Below are positions 9,626 to 19,301 of a stretch of DNA of 64,000 nucleotides, piece after piece. Under the pieces are notes generated by a model. That model saw only the letters and a program-made list of their open reading frames with translations, was not told the DNA's origin and did no database searches. How positions within the stretch are numbered: the stretch's first letter is position 1; each line of letters opens with the position of its first letter. A program made the position numbers and the translations under genes. Source of the DNA: Zunongwangia endophytica (lineage in GTDB: Bacteria; Bacteroidota; Bacteroidia; Flavobacteriales; Flavobacteriaceae); assembly GCF_030409505.1 (NCBI RefSeq), contig NZ_JAUFPZ010000002.1:4098501-4162500 (forward strand), read 5' to 3'.

Positions 9626-10972
9626 ATGTCAAAAGACATTCGAATTAAAAGAGGACTTACTCTACGATTAAAAGGGGAGGCGGAAAAACAAATAGTTGAG
9701 GCCCCAAGGTCCAAGACCTATGCGATTAAACCTCCAGATTTTCATTCAGTTGTTCCAAAAATGGTGCTCAAAGAAGGAGCAAAAGTATTAGCCGGAGATG
9801 TGCTTTTCTTTTCAAAATATGCTGAAGAGATTAAGTTTACATCGCCTGTTAGCGGAACCCTGAAAGAAATTAAACGAGCTGAAAAGCGCCGAATAGTAGA
9901 GGTGATTATCGAAGCCGATGCTACAGATTCTTACAAAGATTTTGGAACACTTAATGCAGCAACCGCTCCGGCTGAAGCTGTTAGTGAAAAAATCCTTGCA
10001 AGTGGCTGCGGAGCTTTTTTTATGCAACGTCCCTACGATGTTGTCGCAGACCCTAAAGATACGCCTAAGGCTATTTTTATCTCAGCAGTAACCACCGCAC
10101 CTTTAGCAGCAGATCTAGGCTTTGTTTTAAAAGATAAAGTAAAATCTTTTCAGGAAGGAATTTACGCTATACAAAAACTTACACCAGGTAAGGTTCATCT
10201 ATCAGTAGATGATTCTTCGTATCCAATTCTTAAGGATATTAAAGGTGTAGAGTTACATAAAGTTAGCGGTCCTCATCCTGCAGGTAATGTTGGTATTCAA
10301 ATCCATAAAATCGATCCTGTTAATGCAGGTGAGCGTGTTTGGGTTGTGGGTGCAGATCACGTGCCGGTAATTGGTAATTTGTTTTTAACAGGAAAGGTAA
10401 TTGCTAAGAAAGCAGTAGCTGTTGCTGGTAGTGAAGCAAAAGATCCAAAATACTACGACGTAGTTATGGGTGCTAATTCTGCCGATTTAATTGGTAATCA
10501 AATCCCAGATGATGTAAGAATTATTTCTGGTGATGTGTTAACCGGTGATCGTATTAGTAATAACCATTACTTAGGTTTTTACCATAATACCTTAACGCTA
10601 ATTCCTGAAGGTAATAGCTATAGAATGTTTGGATGGTTGCCATTTACTTACAACAATATCCACTCTAATTCTAAGACTTCATTATCCTGGTTATTCCCTA
10701 ACAAAAAATATGAGCCAACTACAAACCTTCATGGTGAGGAGCGTGCGCTTGTAGTTACCGGAGAAATGGAAGAAGTTTTACCAATGGATGTTTATCCAAT
10801 GCAATTGCTAAAAGCATGTATGGCTGGTGATATCGAAAAAATGGAAAACTTAGGAATTTACGAAGTAGCGCCTGAAGATTTTGCGTTGATAGATTATGTT
10901 AACACTTCTAAATTAGAAGCTCAGGAAATTATTCGTCTAGGATTAGATTTAATGATTACTGAAGTAGGATAA
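9626..10972 (+). CDS. nqrA: Na+-translocating NADH:quinone reductase subunit A
   Basis: 448 residues. Soluble cytoplasmic-side subunit of the Na+-NQR complex, related to RnfC. The start IRIKRGLTLRLKGEAE and VAPTYAIKPPDF-like region, then GAKVLAGDVLFF (residues 51-63) and SPVSGTLKEIKRAEKRR (74-90), are characteristic of the NqrA biotinyl-lipoyl-like domain. It carries no cofactor and helps shape the quinone site. First gene of a tightly spaced six-gene operon (gaps of 2-24 bp) with a good promoter just upstream and a strong terminator after nqrF. Confidence 0.97.
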   Translation: MSKDIRIKRGLTLRLKGEAEKQIVEAPRSKTYAIKPPDFHSVVPKMVLKEGAKVLAGDVLFFSKYAEEIKFTSPVSGTLKEIKRAEKRRIVEVIIEADATDSYKDFGTLNAATAPAEAVSEKILASGCGAFFMQRPYDVVADPKDTPKAIFISAVTTAPLAADLGFVLKDKVKSFQEGIYAIQKLTPGKVHLSVDDSSYPILKDIKGVELHKVSGPHPAGNVGIQIHKIDPVNAGERVWVVGADHVPVIGNLFLTGKVIAKKAVAVAGSEAKDPKYYDVVMGANSADLIGNQIPDDVRIISGDVLTGDRISNNHYLGFYHNTLTLIPEGNSYRMFGWLPFTYNNIHSNSKTSLSWLFPNKKYEPTTNLHGEERALVVTGEMEEVLPMDVYPMQLLKACMAGDIEKMENLGIYEVAPEDFALIDYVNTSKLEAQEIIRLGLDLMITEVG

Positions 10973-10983
10973 AAAGTTTAATT

Positions 10984-12174
10984 ATGGAATGGATAAGACA
11001 ACGATTAGATAAATTTAAAGAGCCTTTCGGTAAGGGGAAAAAACTTGAAAAGTATGCCCCAGCCGTAAATGCTCTTGACACTTTTTTGTTTACACCTAAT
11101 CACACCACTCAATCTGGTGCTCACATTCGTGATGGTGTAGATTTAAAAAGAACAATGATAACTGTAGTATTAGCTTTGATTCCTGCCTTGATTTTTGGTA
11201 TGTGGAATGGAGGTTATCAATACTTACATCAATTGCCAGAATATGCAGACGGTGTTCCTTTTATGGATGCCTTCTTAGAAGGAGCTATTAAGATTGTTCC
11301 TATGATCATAGTTTCTTATGTAGTAGGTCTTGGTATCGAGTTTGCTTTTGCTATTTACAGAGGTCACGAAGTTAACGAAGGTTACTTGGTTACAGGTTTA
11401 CTTATTCCTATGGTAATGCCAATCGATATTCCATTATGGATGGTAGGTATTTCTGTAGTTTTTTCAGTAATCATAGGTAAAGAAGCTTTTGGAGGTACAG
11501 GGATGAATATTCTTAACCCTGCATTAACGGCTCGTGCTTTTGCATTTTTTGCGTACCCTACTTATATGTCTGGTAATACCGTTTGGGTTCATAATGCTTA
11601 TGAGGTGGATGGAGTTTCTGGAGAAACTATTTTAGGTAAGTTAGCTTCAGATACAGATGTTCCATATAGTACGCTAGATATGTTCTCTGGATTAATACCA
11701 GGTTCTGTTGCAGAAACATCTACAATATGTATTTTGGCAGGAGCTTTGATATTAATACTAACAAAAGTAGGAAGTTGGAGAATAATCTTAAGTGGTTTCG
11801 CTGGAGCAGCAGTAATGGGCTTAATTTTTAATTCACTACCATCTTTAGGTATAGAAGGAAATCCGCTTACGAATTTCCCATGGTACAATCATCTTGTGAT
11901 AGGAGGTTTGGCATTTGGAATTGTATTTATGGCGACCGATCCTGTTTCTGCGTCACAAACAATGAAGGGGAAATGGATTTACGGATTCTTGATTGGATTA
12001 TTTGCAGTGATGATCAGGATTTTTAATCCTGCATATCCAGAAGGGATTATGTTAGCTATCTTGTTAATGAACGTATTTGCTCCGGTAATCGATCATTATG
12101 TGGTTGAGGGCAATGTGAAGAAGAGAAAGAAAAGATTAGCTACAGTTAAAGAACAACAAGTGAAAACAGCTTAG
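10984..12174 (+). CDS. nqrB: Na+-translocating NADH:quinone reductase subunit B
   Basis: 396 residues, about ten membrane helices, NqrB/RnfD family. It holds riboflavin and a covalently bound FMN and forms the sodium path. The ETSTI segment at about 244-248, within IPGSVAETSTICIL, is where the phosphoester-linked FMN Thr is expected. The family hallmarks EAFGGTGMNILNPAL (167-181) and FMATDPVSA are present. It lies 11 bp after nqrA and 2 bp before nqrC. Attachment of FMN needs ApbE, which is encoded just downstream at 16056. Confidence 0.97.
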   Translation: MEWIRQRLDKFKEPFGKGKKLEKYAPAVNALDTFLFTPNHTTQSGAHIRDGVDLKRTMITVVLALIPALIFGMWNGGYQYLHQLPEYADGVPFMDAFLEGAIKIVPMIIVSYVVGLGIEFAFAIYRGHEVNEGYLVTGLLIPMVMPIDIPLWMVGISVVFSVIIGKEAFGGTGMNILNPALTARAFAFFAYPTYMSGNTVWVHNAYEVDGVSGETILGKLASDTDVPYSTLDMFSGLIPGSVAETSTICILAGALILILTKVGSWRIILSGFAGAAVMGLIFNSLPSLGIEGNPLTNFPWYNHLVIGGLAFGIVFMATDPVSASQTMKGKWIYGFLIGLFAVMIRIFNPAYPEGIMLAILLMNVFAPVIDHYVVEGNVKKRKKRLATVKEQQVKTA

Positions 12175-12176
12175 TT

Positions 12177-12920
12177 ATGGAAGAGAAAACAGTTAATAAA
12201 ACGAATACTAACGGTTATACCTTTTTATTCGCCATCATAATGGTGTTAGTGGTAGCCAGTGTACTTGCGTTTACAGCGACTTCGCTGAAACCATTACAGA
12301 CAGAAAATGTTCGTAATGAAAAAATGCAAAATATTCTAGCTACGGTAGGTATCCAGACGAGTAGAGATAGCGCGCAGGCATTATATGATCAATATATTAC
12401 AGAAACAGTTGCTTTAACTGAAGATGGTTCTGTTGATGAGTCTGCTGATGCTTTTGAAGTAGATCTAAGTAAAGAATTACGTAAACCTGTAAATGACCAG
12501 GTATATCCTTTATATGTTGCCAATATAGAAGGTGCTAAATATTATATCGTGCCACTTAGAGGTAAAGGACTTTGGGACGCGATCTGGGGTTATATTTCTC
12601 TTAAAGATGATGTAAATACAATCAAAGGAGCTGTGTTTGATCACAAAGGGGAAACACCAGGTTTGGGAGCAGAGATTACACAGGCATGGTTTCAGGAACG
12701 TTTTGCTGACGAAAAGATTTTCGATGAAAATGGAAATTTGGTCGGAGTGTCTGTTGTAAAAGGCGGTAACGCTAGTTCAAGTAAGGATAATAATGAGGTA
12801 GATGCTATTTCTGGAGCTACAATTACCGGAAACGGAGTTTCAGATATGATTTCAGAAAGACTTAAACATTATCTTCCTTATTTTAAGCAACAAACTGACG
12901 TAAAAGTAGCAACTAAGTAA
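12177..12920 (+). CDS. nqrC: Na+-translocating NADH:quinone reductase subunit C
   Basis: 247 residues with one N-terminal membrane anchor (about 14-35) and a periplasmic FMN-binding domain. The flavinylation motif SGATIT is at 212-217; its last Thr is the expected FMN attachment residue for Apb[15 protein letters not shown] (about 129-142) and [12 protein letters not shown] (156-167) are conserved family segments. Placed 2 bp after nqrB. Confidence 0.97.
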   Translation: MEEKTVNKTNTNGYTFLFAIIMVLVVASVLAFTATSLKPLQTENVRNEKMQNILATVGIQTSRDSAQALYDQYITETVALTEDGSVDESADAFEVDLSKELRKPVNDQVYPLYVANIEGAKYYIVPLRGKGLWDAIWGYISLKDDVNTIKGAVFDHKGETPGLGAEITQAWFQERFADEKIFDENGNLVGVSVVKGGNASSSKDNNEVDAISGATITGNGVSDMISERLKHYLPYFKQQTDVKVATK

Positions 12921-12922
12921 TT

Positions 12923-13681
12923 ATGAAGACAGATAACACAAACACTTCTACAGATTCAGCTAAAAGTGCTGCTGAGAAGAAAAAAGATGAAATGATTCTG
13001 TTCTTATCAAGTTCAGAAGAGAAGGAACATTTTCTGTCTAAGAATAACAGAAAATTATTATCAGACCCGTTTGACGACAATAACCCGATTACGGTTCAGG
13101 TATTAGGAATTTGTTCGGCTTTAGCAATTACAGTGCAATTAAGACCAGCTTTAGTAATGGCACTTGCGGTAATTGTGGTAGTTGCTTTTTCTAACGTAAT
13201 TGTTTCTTTAATTAGAAACCTTATTCCAAACCGAATTAGAATTATCGTACAACTTGTAGTTGTAGCGTCTCTTGTAATTTTGGTGGATCAGGTTTTAAAA
13301 GCCTATTCTTACGATGTTAGTAAACAGCTCTCAGTTTTCGTTGGTCTTATTATTACCAACTGTATTGTGATGGGACGTTTGGAAGCTTTTGCTTTAGGTA
13401 ACGGAGTATATAAATCTTTCTTGGATGGAATAGGAAACGGCGCAGGATATGGTTTTATCCTTATTTTAGTAGCTTTCTTTAGAGAACTATTAGGTTCTGG
13501 AAAACTTTTCGGATTTGAAGTTTTAGGACATAAAGCTCCAACGATGGCAGAGTCTACCGGACTGTACGCTTTAGGTTACGAAAATAATGGTTTGATGCTT
13601 CTATCGCCAATGGCTCTAATTATCGTTGGGATCATTATTTGGGCACAACGTGCAAGAAACCGTAAACTAATCGAAGAATAA
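12923..13681 (+). CDS. nqrD: Na+-translocating NADH:quinone reductase subunit D
   Basis: 252 residues. The first ~55 are hydrophilic and longer than in Vibrio NqrD, followed by six membrane helices of the NqrD/RnfE type. [13 protein letters not shown] (about 145-157) contains the conserved Cys that, with one in NqrE, ligates the intramembrane iron cluster. [11 protein letters not shown] and [13 protein letters not shown] are further family signatures. The charged N-terminal extension is common in Bacteroidota. Confidence 0.96.
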   Translation: MKTDNTNTSTDSAKSAAEKKKDEMILFLSSSEEKEHFLSKNNRKLLSDPFDDNNPITVQVLGICSALAITVQLRPALVMALAVIVVVAFSNVIVSLIRNLIPNRIRIIVQLVVVASLVILVDQVLKAYSYDVSKQLSVFVGLIITNCIVMGRLEAFALGNGVYKSFLDGIGNGAGYGFILILVAFFRELLGSGKLFGFEVLGHKAPTMAESTGLYALGYENNGLMLLSPMALIIVGIIIWAQRARNRKLIEE

Positions 13682-13705
13682 ATAGCAACAGCGAAATATC
13701 TTATT

Positions 13706-14320
13706 ATGGAATATATAAATTTATTTGTTAGAAGTATTTTCATAGAAAATATGATTTTTGCCTACTTTTTAGGAATGTGTTCCTATTTAGCAGTGTCGAA
13801 AACGGTGAATACAGCTGTTGGTCTTGGAGCGGCAGTTATCTTTGTACTTACTGTAACAGTGCCTATCAACTTTCTATTGGATCAGTACTTATTAAGTCCT
13901 GGTGCATTGGCATGGTTAAGTCCTGAATATGCAAACGTAGATCTTAGCTTTTTAAGCTTTATCATGTTTATTGCGGTAATTGCATCAATGGTACAATTGG
14001 TAGAAATGATTGTTGAAAAATTCGCTCCTGCTCTTTATGGTGCATTAGGAATATTTCTTCCGCTTATCGCTGTAAACTGTGCGATTTTAGGAGGATCTCT
14101 TTTTATGCAACAGAAGAATTTTGGAGGAATTTCGGAATCAATAACCTATGGTTTAGGTAGTGGAGTCGGATGGTTCCTTGCTATTATAGCTATTGCCGCA
14201 ATTAGAGAAAAAATTACCTACTCTAATGTCCCTGCACCATTAAAAGGTCTTGGTATTACTTTTATCATTACCGGATTAATGGCGATTGGTTTTATGAGTT
14301 TTATGGGTATTAAATTATAA
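13706..14320 (+). CDS. nqrE: Na+-translocating NADH:quinone reductase subunit E
   Basis: 204 residues, six membrane helices in the inverted topology of NqrE/RnfA. The N-terminal [12 protein letters not shown] and the mid-protein [14 protein letters not shown] each carry a conserved Cys of the membrane iron site shared with NqrD. Located 24 bp after nqrD and 16 bp before nqrF. Confidence 0.96.
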   Translation: MEYINLFVRSIFIENMIFAYFLGMCSYLAVSKTVNTAVGLGAAVIFVLTVTVPINFLLDQYLLSPGALAWLSPEYANVDLSFLSFIMFIAVIASMVQLVEMIVEKFAPALYGALGIFLPLIAVNCAILGGSLFMQQKNFGGISESITYGLGSGVGWFLAIIAIAAIREKITYSNVPAPLKGLGITFIITGLMAIGFMSFMGIKL

Positions 14321-14336
14321 AAGAAAAACAACAACA

Positions 14337-15623
14337 ATGACAGTTATAATTGCAAGTATCGTTGTATTCTTAATTTTGGTTCTTCTTTTAGTTTCTATCC
14401 TTTTAGGAGCTAAAGCGAAGCTTATACCTTCGGGACCTGTTAAAATTAATGTAAACGGAGAAAAAGATCTAGAAGTAAGTTCAGGAGGAACACTTTTAGG
14501 GACTTTAGGCTCAGAAAAACTTTTCCTTCCATCTGCTTGTGGTGGAGGTGGTACATGTATTCAATGTAAATGTATCGTAAAAGAAGGAGGAGGAACACTT
14601 TTACCTACTGAAGAACCACACTTTACCCGTAAAGAAATTGCTGACGGATGGAGATTAGGTTGCCAGGTAAAAGTTAAACAGGATATGAAAATTCAGATTC
14701 CTGAAGAAGTATTTGGTATTAAGAAATGGGAAGCTACCGTTGTTAGGAATTACAACGTAGCCTCTTTTATTAAGGAATTTGTAGTTGAGATTCCGGAAGA
14801 TATGGATTACAAAGCTGGTGGTTATATCCAGATTGAAATTCCTAAATGTGAAGTTCCTTACGAGGATATAGATATTACAGCGCACCCGGAAGAACACGAA
14901 ACTCCGGATAAATTCCAGGCTGAGTGGGATAAATTTAATTTATGGCCACTAGTAATGAAGAATAATGAAACTGTAGAGCGTGCTTACTCTATGGCTTCTT
15001 ATCCTGCTGAAGGGCGTGAAATTATGTTGAACGTTCGTATTGCTACTCCGCCATGGGATCGTGGTAAAAACGATTGGATGTCTGTAAATCCTGGTATTGC
15101 TTCTTCTTATATATTCTCAAGGAAAAAAGGAGATAAAGTAACAATTTCAGGACCTTACGGTGAATTCTTTATCAACGAAAGTGAATCGGAAATGCTTTAT
15201 GTAGGTGGTGGAGCTGGTATGGCACCAATGCGTTCTCACCTGTATCACTTATTCCGTACTGTAAAAACCGGAAGAAAAGTAACTTATTGGTATGGTGGTC
15301 GTTCTAAGCGTGAATTGTTCTACACAGAGCATTTTAGAGCATTAGAAAGAGATTTCCCTAACTTCAAGTTTTATCTTGCCCTTTCAGAACCAATGGAGGA
15401 GGACAACTGGAAAGTGAAAGAAGGAATCGATGGTGAAGGAGACGGATTTGTAGGATTTATTCACCAGGTTGTTATCGATAACTATTTAAGTCATCACGAT
15501 GAGCCTGAAGAAATAGAATACTATTTCTGTGGACCGCCATTAATGAATAAAGCGGTAGAAAAAATGACCGATGATTTTGGAGTTCCAAGAGAGAATGTAA
15601 GATTCGATGATTTTGGAGGTTAA
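14337..15623 (+). CDS. nqrF: Na+-translocating NADH:quinone reductase subunit F
   Basis: 428 residues. One N-terminal membrane helix, then a [2Fe-2S] ferredoxin domain (Cys68, Cys74, Cys77 and Cys109), an FAD-binding domain ([12 protein letters not shown]-isoalloxazine contact) and an NADH-binding domain ([15 protein letters not shown]). The C-terminus ends [13 protein letters not shown]...FDDFGG as in other NqrF. It is the electron entry point that passes electrons from NADH to the flavins of the pump. Last gene of the operon. Confidence 0.97.
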   Translation: MTVIIASIVVFLILVLLLVSILLGAKAKLIPSGPVKINVNGEKDLEVSSGGTLLGTLGSEKLFLPSACGGGGTCIQCKCIVKEGGGTLLPTEEPHFTRKEIADGWRLGCQVKVKQDMKIQIPEEVFGIKKWEATVVRNYNVASFIKEFVVEIPEDMDYKAGGYIQIEIPKCEVPYEDIDITAHPEEHETPDKFQAEWDKFNLWPLVMKNNETVERAYSMASYPAEGREIMLNVRIATPPWDRGKNDWMSVNPGIASSYIFSRKKGDKVTISGPYGEFFINESESEMLYVGGGAGMAPMRSHLYHLFRTVKTGRKVTYWYGGRSKRELFYTEHFRALERDFPNFKFYLALSEPMEEDNWKVKEGIDGEGDGFVGFIHQVVIDNYLSHHDEPEEIEYYFCGPPLMNKAVEKMTDDFGVPRENVRFDDFGG

Positions 15624-15640
15624 TCCTTAATTAATATTAT

Positions 15641-15673
15641 AAAAAAGCCGACTAATTTAGTCGGCTTTTTTTA
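15641..15673 (+). terminator. Terminator of the nqr operon
   Basis: AAAAAAGCCGACTAA..TTAGTCGGCTTTTTTT: a perfect stem with an A/T tract on both sides, 18 bp after the nqrF stop. Confidence 0.9.
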
Positions 15674-15680
15674 TGTTCAA

Positions 15681-15714
15681 TTGGTGCAGCTTTATGCATC
15701 TATTTGTAATTTTG
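15681..15714 (+). promoter_or_regulatory. Predicted promoter giving a leaderless or near-leaderless mRNA
   Basis: TTG at 15681-15683 and TAATTTTG at 15707-15714 (23-bp spacer) match the Bacteroidota consensus. The -7 box ends only 4 bp before the ATG at 15719, so the transcript start should fall at or next to the start codon. Confidence 0.5.
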
Positions 15715-15718
15715 TGCT

Positions 15719-16078
15719 ATGGCGAACGAATTGACAAAACAAGAACTACATAACCTTGCAATGAATGTAGTTGGGGAAGATTTGGAGAAGAATGGATACG
15801 AATTCCTAGGAGTAAATAGTAGTATAAAAGCGAATCCACAATTTGTAGCTTTAAAAAATAAAAAGCTGCATTTTGTTGTTGTTCGGGCTATTCAATATCC
15901 AAAGGATCCTAAAATTATGGATAGGATCTATATGGAAACCATGAGAGAGCATGCGTCTAAATTTGAAGCTCGTGCTTTTTATGCCGGCGTAGGAATCGCA
16001 AATGCTAAAGATTACGAATTACCAGTAACTCACGATGATAATTATATAATAAACTATGATGGTTGGCAAGAAGTTTAA
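15719..16078 (+). CDS. Conserved small protein downstream of nqr (often labelled NqrF in databases)
   Basis: 119 residues, soluble, no signal peptide, one compact alpha/beta-looking domain (ANPQFVALKNKKLHFVVVRAIQ, then MDRIYMETMREHASKFEARAFYAGVGI). It has no Cys ligands, flavin or NADH motif, so an NqrF label cannot be correct in a functional sense. Homologues in flavobacteria sit in this position between nqr and apbE, which suggests a link to NQR assembly or flavinylation; that is inference. Its 3' end overlaps the apbE start by 23 bp, so the two are translationally coupled. It has its own promoter after the nqr terminator. Confidence 0.8.
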   Translation: MANELTKQELHNLAMNVVGEDLEKNGYEFLGVNSSIKANPQFVALKNKKLHFVVVRAIQYPKDPKIMDRIYMETMREHASKFEARAFYAGVGIANAKDYELPVTHDDNYIINYDGWQEV

Positions 16079-17084
16079 ATTTACAGCACTAATAATAGCT
16101 ATTGGTTTTGTGTTAATTGGATGTGAGGGGAACGAATTTGAAGAAAAGAATTACTCGGGATCTGCATTAGGAACTACCTATCATATTAAAATCTTTACCG
16201 GAAAAGAAGATCTAAAAGTTGATAAAGGTCTTGATAGTATTTTTCAGGTTATCAATAAGTCTATGAGTACTTACTGGAAAGATTCAGATATTACACTTAT
16301 CAATAAAGGAGTAGATTCCATTAAAGTGGACGAGAACTTTCAAAGAGTTTTCAATGGATCTAAAAAGATTTATGAGGAAACCGATGGATATTTTGATCCA
16401 ACTGTTGGAAATTTGGTTAATGCATATGGTTTTGGACCGGATAAACGTTTAGAGCGTTTAGAAAATGACACAATAGATTCATTATTGAAATATGTGGGCT
16501 TAGATAAAATTCAGTTATCTTCTGAAGGAAAAATCATTAAGCAATATCCTGAAGTTTATCTTGATTTTAATGCTATCGCAAAAGGATACACATTAGATGT
16601 TATTGCCGAATTTTTTGACAATCTAGGGGTGAAGAATTATTTAATTGAATTGGGTGGAGAATTAGTAAGTAGGGGAGAGCATATCACTAAACAGAAGCCC
16701 TTTATCGTAGCCATAGACGACCCAAGACAGGAAGAAGGTGAAAGAACATTCCAGGCAACATTAGAGCTTAAAAATAAAGCCATGGCTACTTCTGGTAATT
16801 ATAGGAAGTTTAGAATAGATTCTATTACAGGAGAAAGATTTGTACATACTATTAATCCTTTAACTGGTAAACCCGAACGCAGTAATTTGCTCAGTGTATC
16901 TATACTTGCTGAAAATTGTATGTTTGCTGATGGTTATGCCACAGCATTTATGGCTCTCGGTTTAGAAAAGTCTAAAAAAGTTGCAGCGAAATTAGATAAT
17001 ATCGATGTGTATCTTATCTATGCTGAAAATGATTCAACTAAGGTGTATACTTCGGAAGGTTTTAGTGACGTTCTTTTTGACTAG
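16056..17084 (+). CDS. apbE: FAD:protein FMN transferase
   Basis: 342 residues. An N-terminal lipoprotein signal (hydrophobic stretch ending VLIGC, Cys at about residue 23) places it on the periplasmic face of the inner or outer membrane. The ApbE fold is evident: ALGTTYHIKIF, DFNAIAKGYTLDVIA, LIELGGELVSRG, ATSGNYRKF, HTINPLTGKP and a final MFADGYATAFMALG with the Mg2+-binding Asp. The enzyme transfers FMN from FAD to Thr in the (S/T)GA(S/T)xT-type motifs of NqrB and NqrC encoded just upstream. It starts inside the 3' end of the preceding small gene; ATG codons at 16056 and 16059 are both possible. Confidence 0.95.
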   Translation: MMVGKKFKFTALIIAIGFVLIGCEGNEFEEKNYSGSALGTTYHIKIFTGKEDLKVDKGLDSIFQVINKSMSTYWKDSDITLINKGVDSIKVDENFQRVFNGSKKIYEETDGYFDPTVGNLVNAYGFGPDKRLERLENDTIDSLLKYVGLDKIQLSSEGKIIKQYPEVYLDFNAIAKGYTLDVIAEFFDNLGVKNYLIELGGELVSRGEHITKQKPFIVAIDDPRQEEGERTFQATLELKNKAMATSGNYRKFRIDSITGERFVHTINPLTGKPERSNLLSVSILAENCMFADGYATAFMALGLEKSKKVAAKLDNIDVYLIYAENDSTKVYTSEGFSDVLFD

Positions 17085-17848
17085 ATTTTCTTACAAACCG
17101 GAATAATTTCGCCTTTAGCTAAGCGATATTTATTAACTTCTTCCGAAGAAATTTGAGCGGTATAATCGACTTCCTCTACACTAAAGCCTAGGTTTCTTAG
17201 TTTGTCGAAATAGTCTCTACCGTAAACACGTACATGGTCATATTGTCCAAAAATGCGGGCTCTTTCTTTAGGATTGGTTATGCTATCATCTTCAAAAGTA
17301 GTTGCTCTATCTAATTCCTGCGGAATTTGTAAAATCGCAGTTCCACCAGGCCTTAGAACGCGGAAAATTTCCTGCATGGCTTTCGTATCATCAGGAATAT
17401 GCTCCAATACATGATTACATAAAATGAAATCATATTGGTCATTTTTGAACGGTAAATTGCAGATATCGGCTTTTACATCTGCTAATGGGGAATTAAGATC
17501 TGTTGTGGTATAATCAAGATTCTTTAGTTTTCTGAATCTTTTATAAAAAGCCTGTTCAGGGGCGAAATGCAAGACCTTAATATCTGCTGTAAAGAAATTA
17601 GTTTCCTCCTTTAAATAAAGCCATAAAAGCCTGTGGCGCTCTAAAGAAAGCGTCGACGGAGAGAGTACATTCTCTCTTTGATGCTCATAGCCGTAGGGTA
17701 AAAACTTTTTGAAGCTTTTACCATCAATAGGATCTGTATAAGTTGTACCCTTTAGCGAAAGCACCAAGAAAGGCTTGGCTAAATAGCTCAGACGTATTAG
17801 TAACGGTCTGGGTACTGTATTAAGAATTTTTTTAAAAAGCTTTTTCAT
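17081..17848 (-). CDS. Class I SAM-dependent methyltransferase
   Basis: 255 residues from the ATG at 17848; an 8-residue TTG extension is less likely. Motif I is unusual (VLHFAPEQAFYKRFRK at about 90-105). It is followed by a typical motif II/III region, ADICNLPF..DFILCNHVLEHIPDDTKAMQEIFRVLRPGGTAILQIP, of the Methyltransf_11 type. The HFAPE variant of motif I is also seen in methyltransferases encoded with glycosylation genes. Substrate unknown. Convergent with apbE, ending 4 bp inside its 3' end. Confidence 0.85.
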   Translation of the reverse strand: MKKLFKKILNTVPRPLLIRLSYLAKPFLVLSLKGTTYTDPIDGKSFKKFLPYGYEHQRENVLSPSTLSLERHRLLWLYLKEETNFFTADIKVLHFAPEQAFYKRFRKLKNLDYTTTDLNSPLADVKADICNLPFKNDQYDFILCNHVLEHIPDDTKAMQEIFRVLRPGGTAILQIPQELDRATTFEDDSITNPKERARIFGQYDHVRVYGRDYFDKLRNLGFSVEEVDYTAQISSEEVNKYRLAKGEIIPVCKKI

Positions 17849-17914
17849 TAATTCATATCTTTCCGGAGCCAAAGATATTGAAATTATATGCTTTCTTGGG
17901 GTTTTATATCGAAT

Positions 17915-18481
17915 CTAAACTTCGATATCTCCCCAATTCTCACCGGATTTGATTCGGTATAATTGCATTTCTGAAACACCAAACTGTTTCGCAAGAACCC
18001 GAATTCTTGTTTTTCTGTTTGGATCTAAGAGTTTCTTTTTAAGAATCACGGCCTGTGCATAAGTCAATTTAGAATATGACGTTACTTTTCTAAGTTTACG
18101 TTTCTTCTTGTTTTCCTTTACGCTAGGGCTGTTATATTGGTGTGCTACCCATTCTTCTTTGGTAGCCCAGGCAATATTTTCTACGCGATTGTCATCTTTT
18201 TCGAAGTTTTTATGAATTACATACTTATCACCTTCTTTTTTATCCAGAAATAATTCTGCTACTATACGGTGTATGTAATAGGTCTTGGATTTTCCAGACT
18301 TCAATTTTACCGCGAAATTAAGGTAGCCGCCAACACGGCCGCCACGCATTAATTCGCCTTCTTCTTTGTTTTTTAGGAAGCTAACCAGTCTACCGTAGTT
18401 TGATACTTTGTAGACAAAACGGTCTTCCCATTCTTCTTTGTGTAGGGTTTTCCAAACCTCTCCTCTGAAATTTTTAATCAT
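17915..18481 (-). CDS. NUMOD4/HNH-like protein
   Basis: 189 residues from the ATG at 18481. The front half has a NUMOD4-like segment (EVWKTL...YKVSNYGRLVSF) and an HNH-like part (YYIHRIVAELFLDKK...YVIHKNFEKDDNRVENIAWAT). The second metal-binding His-Asn pattern of active HNH nucleases is changed (H-K-N-F-E-K-D instead of NHIDGNK). A basic linker and a C-terminal helix-turn-helix (AVILKKKLLD...LAKQFGVSEMQLYRIKSG) follow. It overlaps the map gene by 8 bp. The family derives from homing endonucleases, but the stable place beside map suggests a domesticated DNA-binding protein. Function unknown. Confidence 0.75.
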   Translation of the reverse strand: MIKNFRGEVWKTLHKEEWEDRFVYKVSNYGRLVSFLKNKEEGELMRGGRVGGYLNFAVKLKSGKSKTYYIHRIVAELFLDKKEGDKYVIHKNFEKDDNRVENIAWATKEEWVAHQYNSPSVKENKKKRKLRKVTSYSKLTYAQAVILKKKLLDPNRKTRIRVLAKQFGVSEMQLYRIKSGENWGDIEV

Positions 18482-19289
18482 AGGTTTTTGCTCTAAATTC
18501 ATCTTCTTCATTACTCTCTATGCCTAAGGCATCATAGATATAACTGAAGGTAGACAACAGCTCCGGTTTGCCGTCAATTAAAGCTACGTCATGTTCAAAG
18601 TGAGCACTTGGTTTATTATCTGCGGTTAAAATAGTCCAGCCATCGGGAAGCTGTTTTATACGACGTGTACCTAAATTAGTCATAGGTTCTATCGCAACGA
18701 CCATTCCTTCTACAAACTTTTTTCCTCGACCTCTTTTACCATAATTGGGCATTTCAGGGTCTTCATGCATTTCAGCGCCAAGGCCGTGGCCAACTAGCTC
18801 ACGAACAACTCCGTAGCCATGGTCTTCAGTATATTTCTGAATGGCATAGCCAACATCACCGACACGATTGCCGGCTTTGAATTCTCTTATTCCTATATAA
18901 AGCGATTCCTTGGTAACTTTCAGTAGCTCTTGTGTTTCAGGGGCGATTTCTCCAACTGCGAAAGTATAAGCATGATCTCCGTAGAAACCATTTTTTAAGG
19001 CACCACAATCAATAGAAATAATATCACCTTCCTCAAGGGGTGTATCGTTAGGTATCCCGTGCACTACTTGTGCGTTAGGACTCATACATAATGAATTTGG
19101 GAAATCGTACATTCCTAGGAACCCCGGGTGGGCTCCATGATCTTTAATAAACTCTTCTGCCAGTTTATCTAACTGAAGGGTAGTAACCCCAGGCTTAACC
19201 TCTGGTGCTAACATACCAAGAGTTTTTGATACGATTTGTGCGCTTTCCCGCATTAATTCAATCTGTTCCCTTGTTTTAGGTATAATCAT
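18474..19289 (-). CDS. map: Methionine aminopeptidase, type I
   Basis: 271 residues. Removes the N-terminal Met from nascent proteins. Metal ligands are visible in SIDCGALKNGFYGDHAYTF (Asp pair), GHGLGAEMHEDPE (His), VAIEPMT (Glu) and near the end FEHDVALID (Glu/His region). PNSLCMSPNAQVVHGIP contains the substrate-pocket His. Full length for type I enzymes. Part of a minus-strand run with the HAD and NUMOD4 genes. Confidence 0.95.
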   Translation of the reverse strand: MIIPKTREQIELMRESAQIVSKTLGMLAPEVKPGVTTLQLDKLAEEFIKDHGAHPGFLGMYDFPNSLCMSPNAQVVHGIPNDTPLEEGDIISIDCGALKNGFYGDHAYTFAVGEIAPETQELLKVTKESLYIGIREFKAGNRVGDVGYAIQKYTEDHGYGVVRELVGHGLGAEMHEDPEMPNYGKRGRGKKFVEGMVVAIEPMTNLGTRRIKQLPDGWTILTADNKPSAHFEHDVALIDGKPELLSTFSYIYDALGIESNEEDEFRAKTYD

Positions 19290-19301
19290 CAGTATTAATC
19301 T

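Noticed and set aside
15719-16078. Annotation as a second NqrF
   Set aside because: The product lacks the 2Fe-2S Cys set and FAD/NADH domains; the true nqrF is at 14337-15623.
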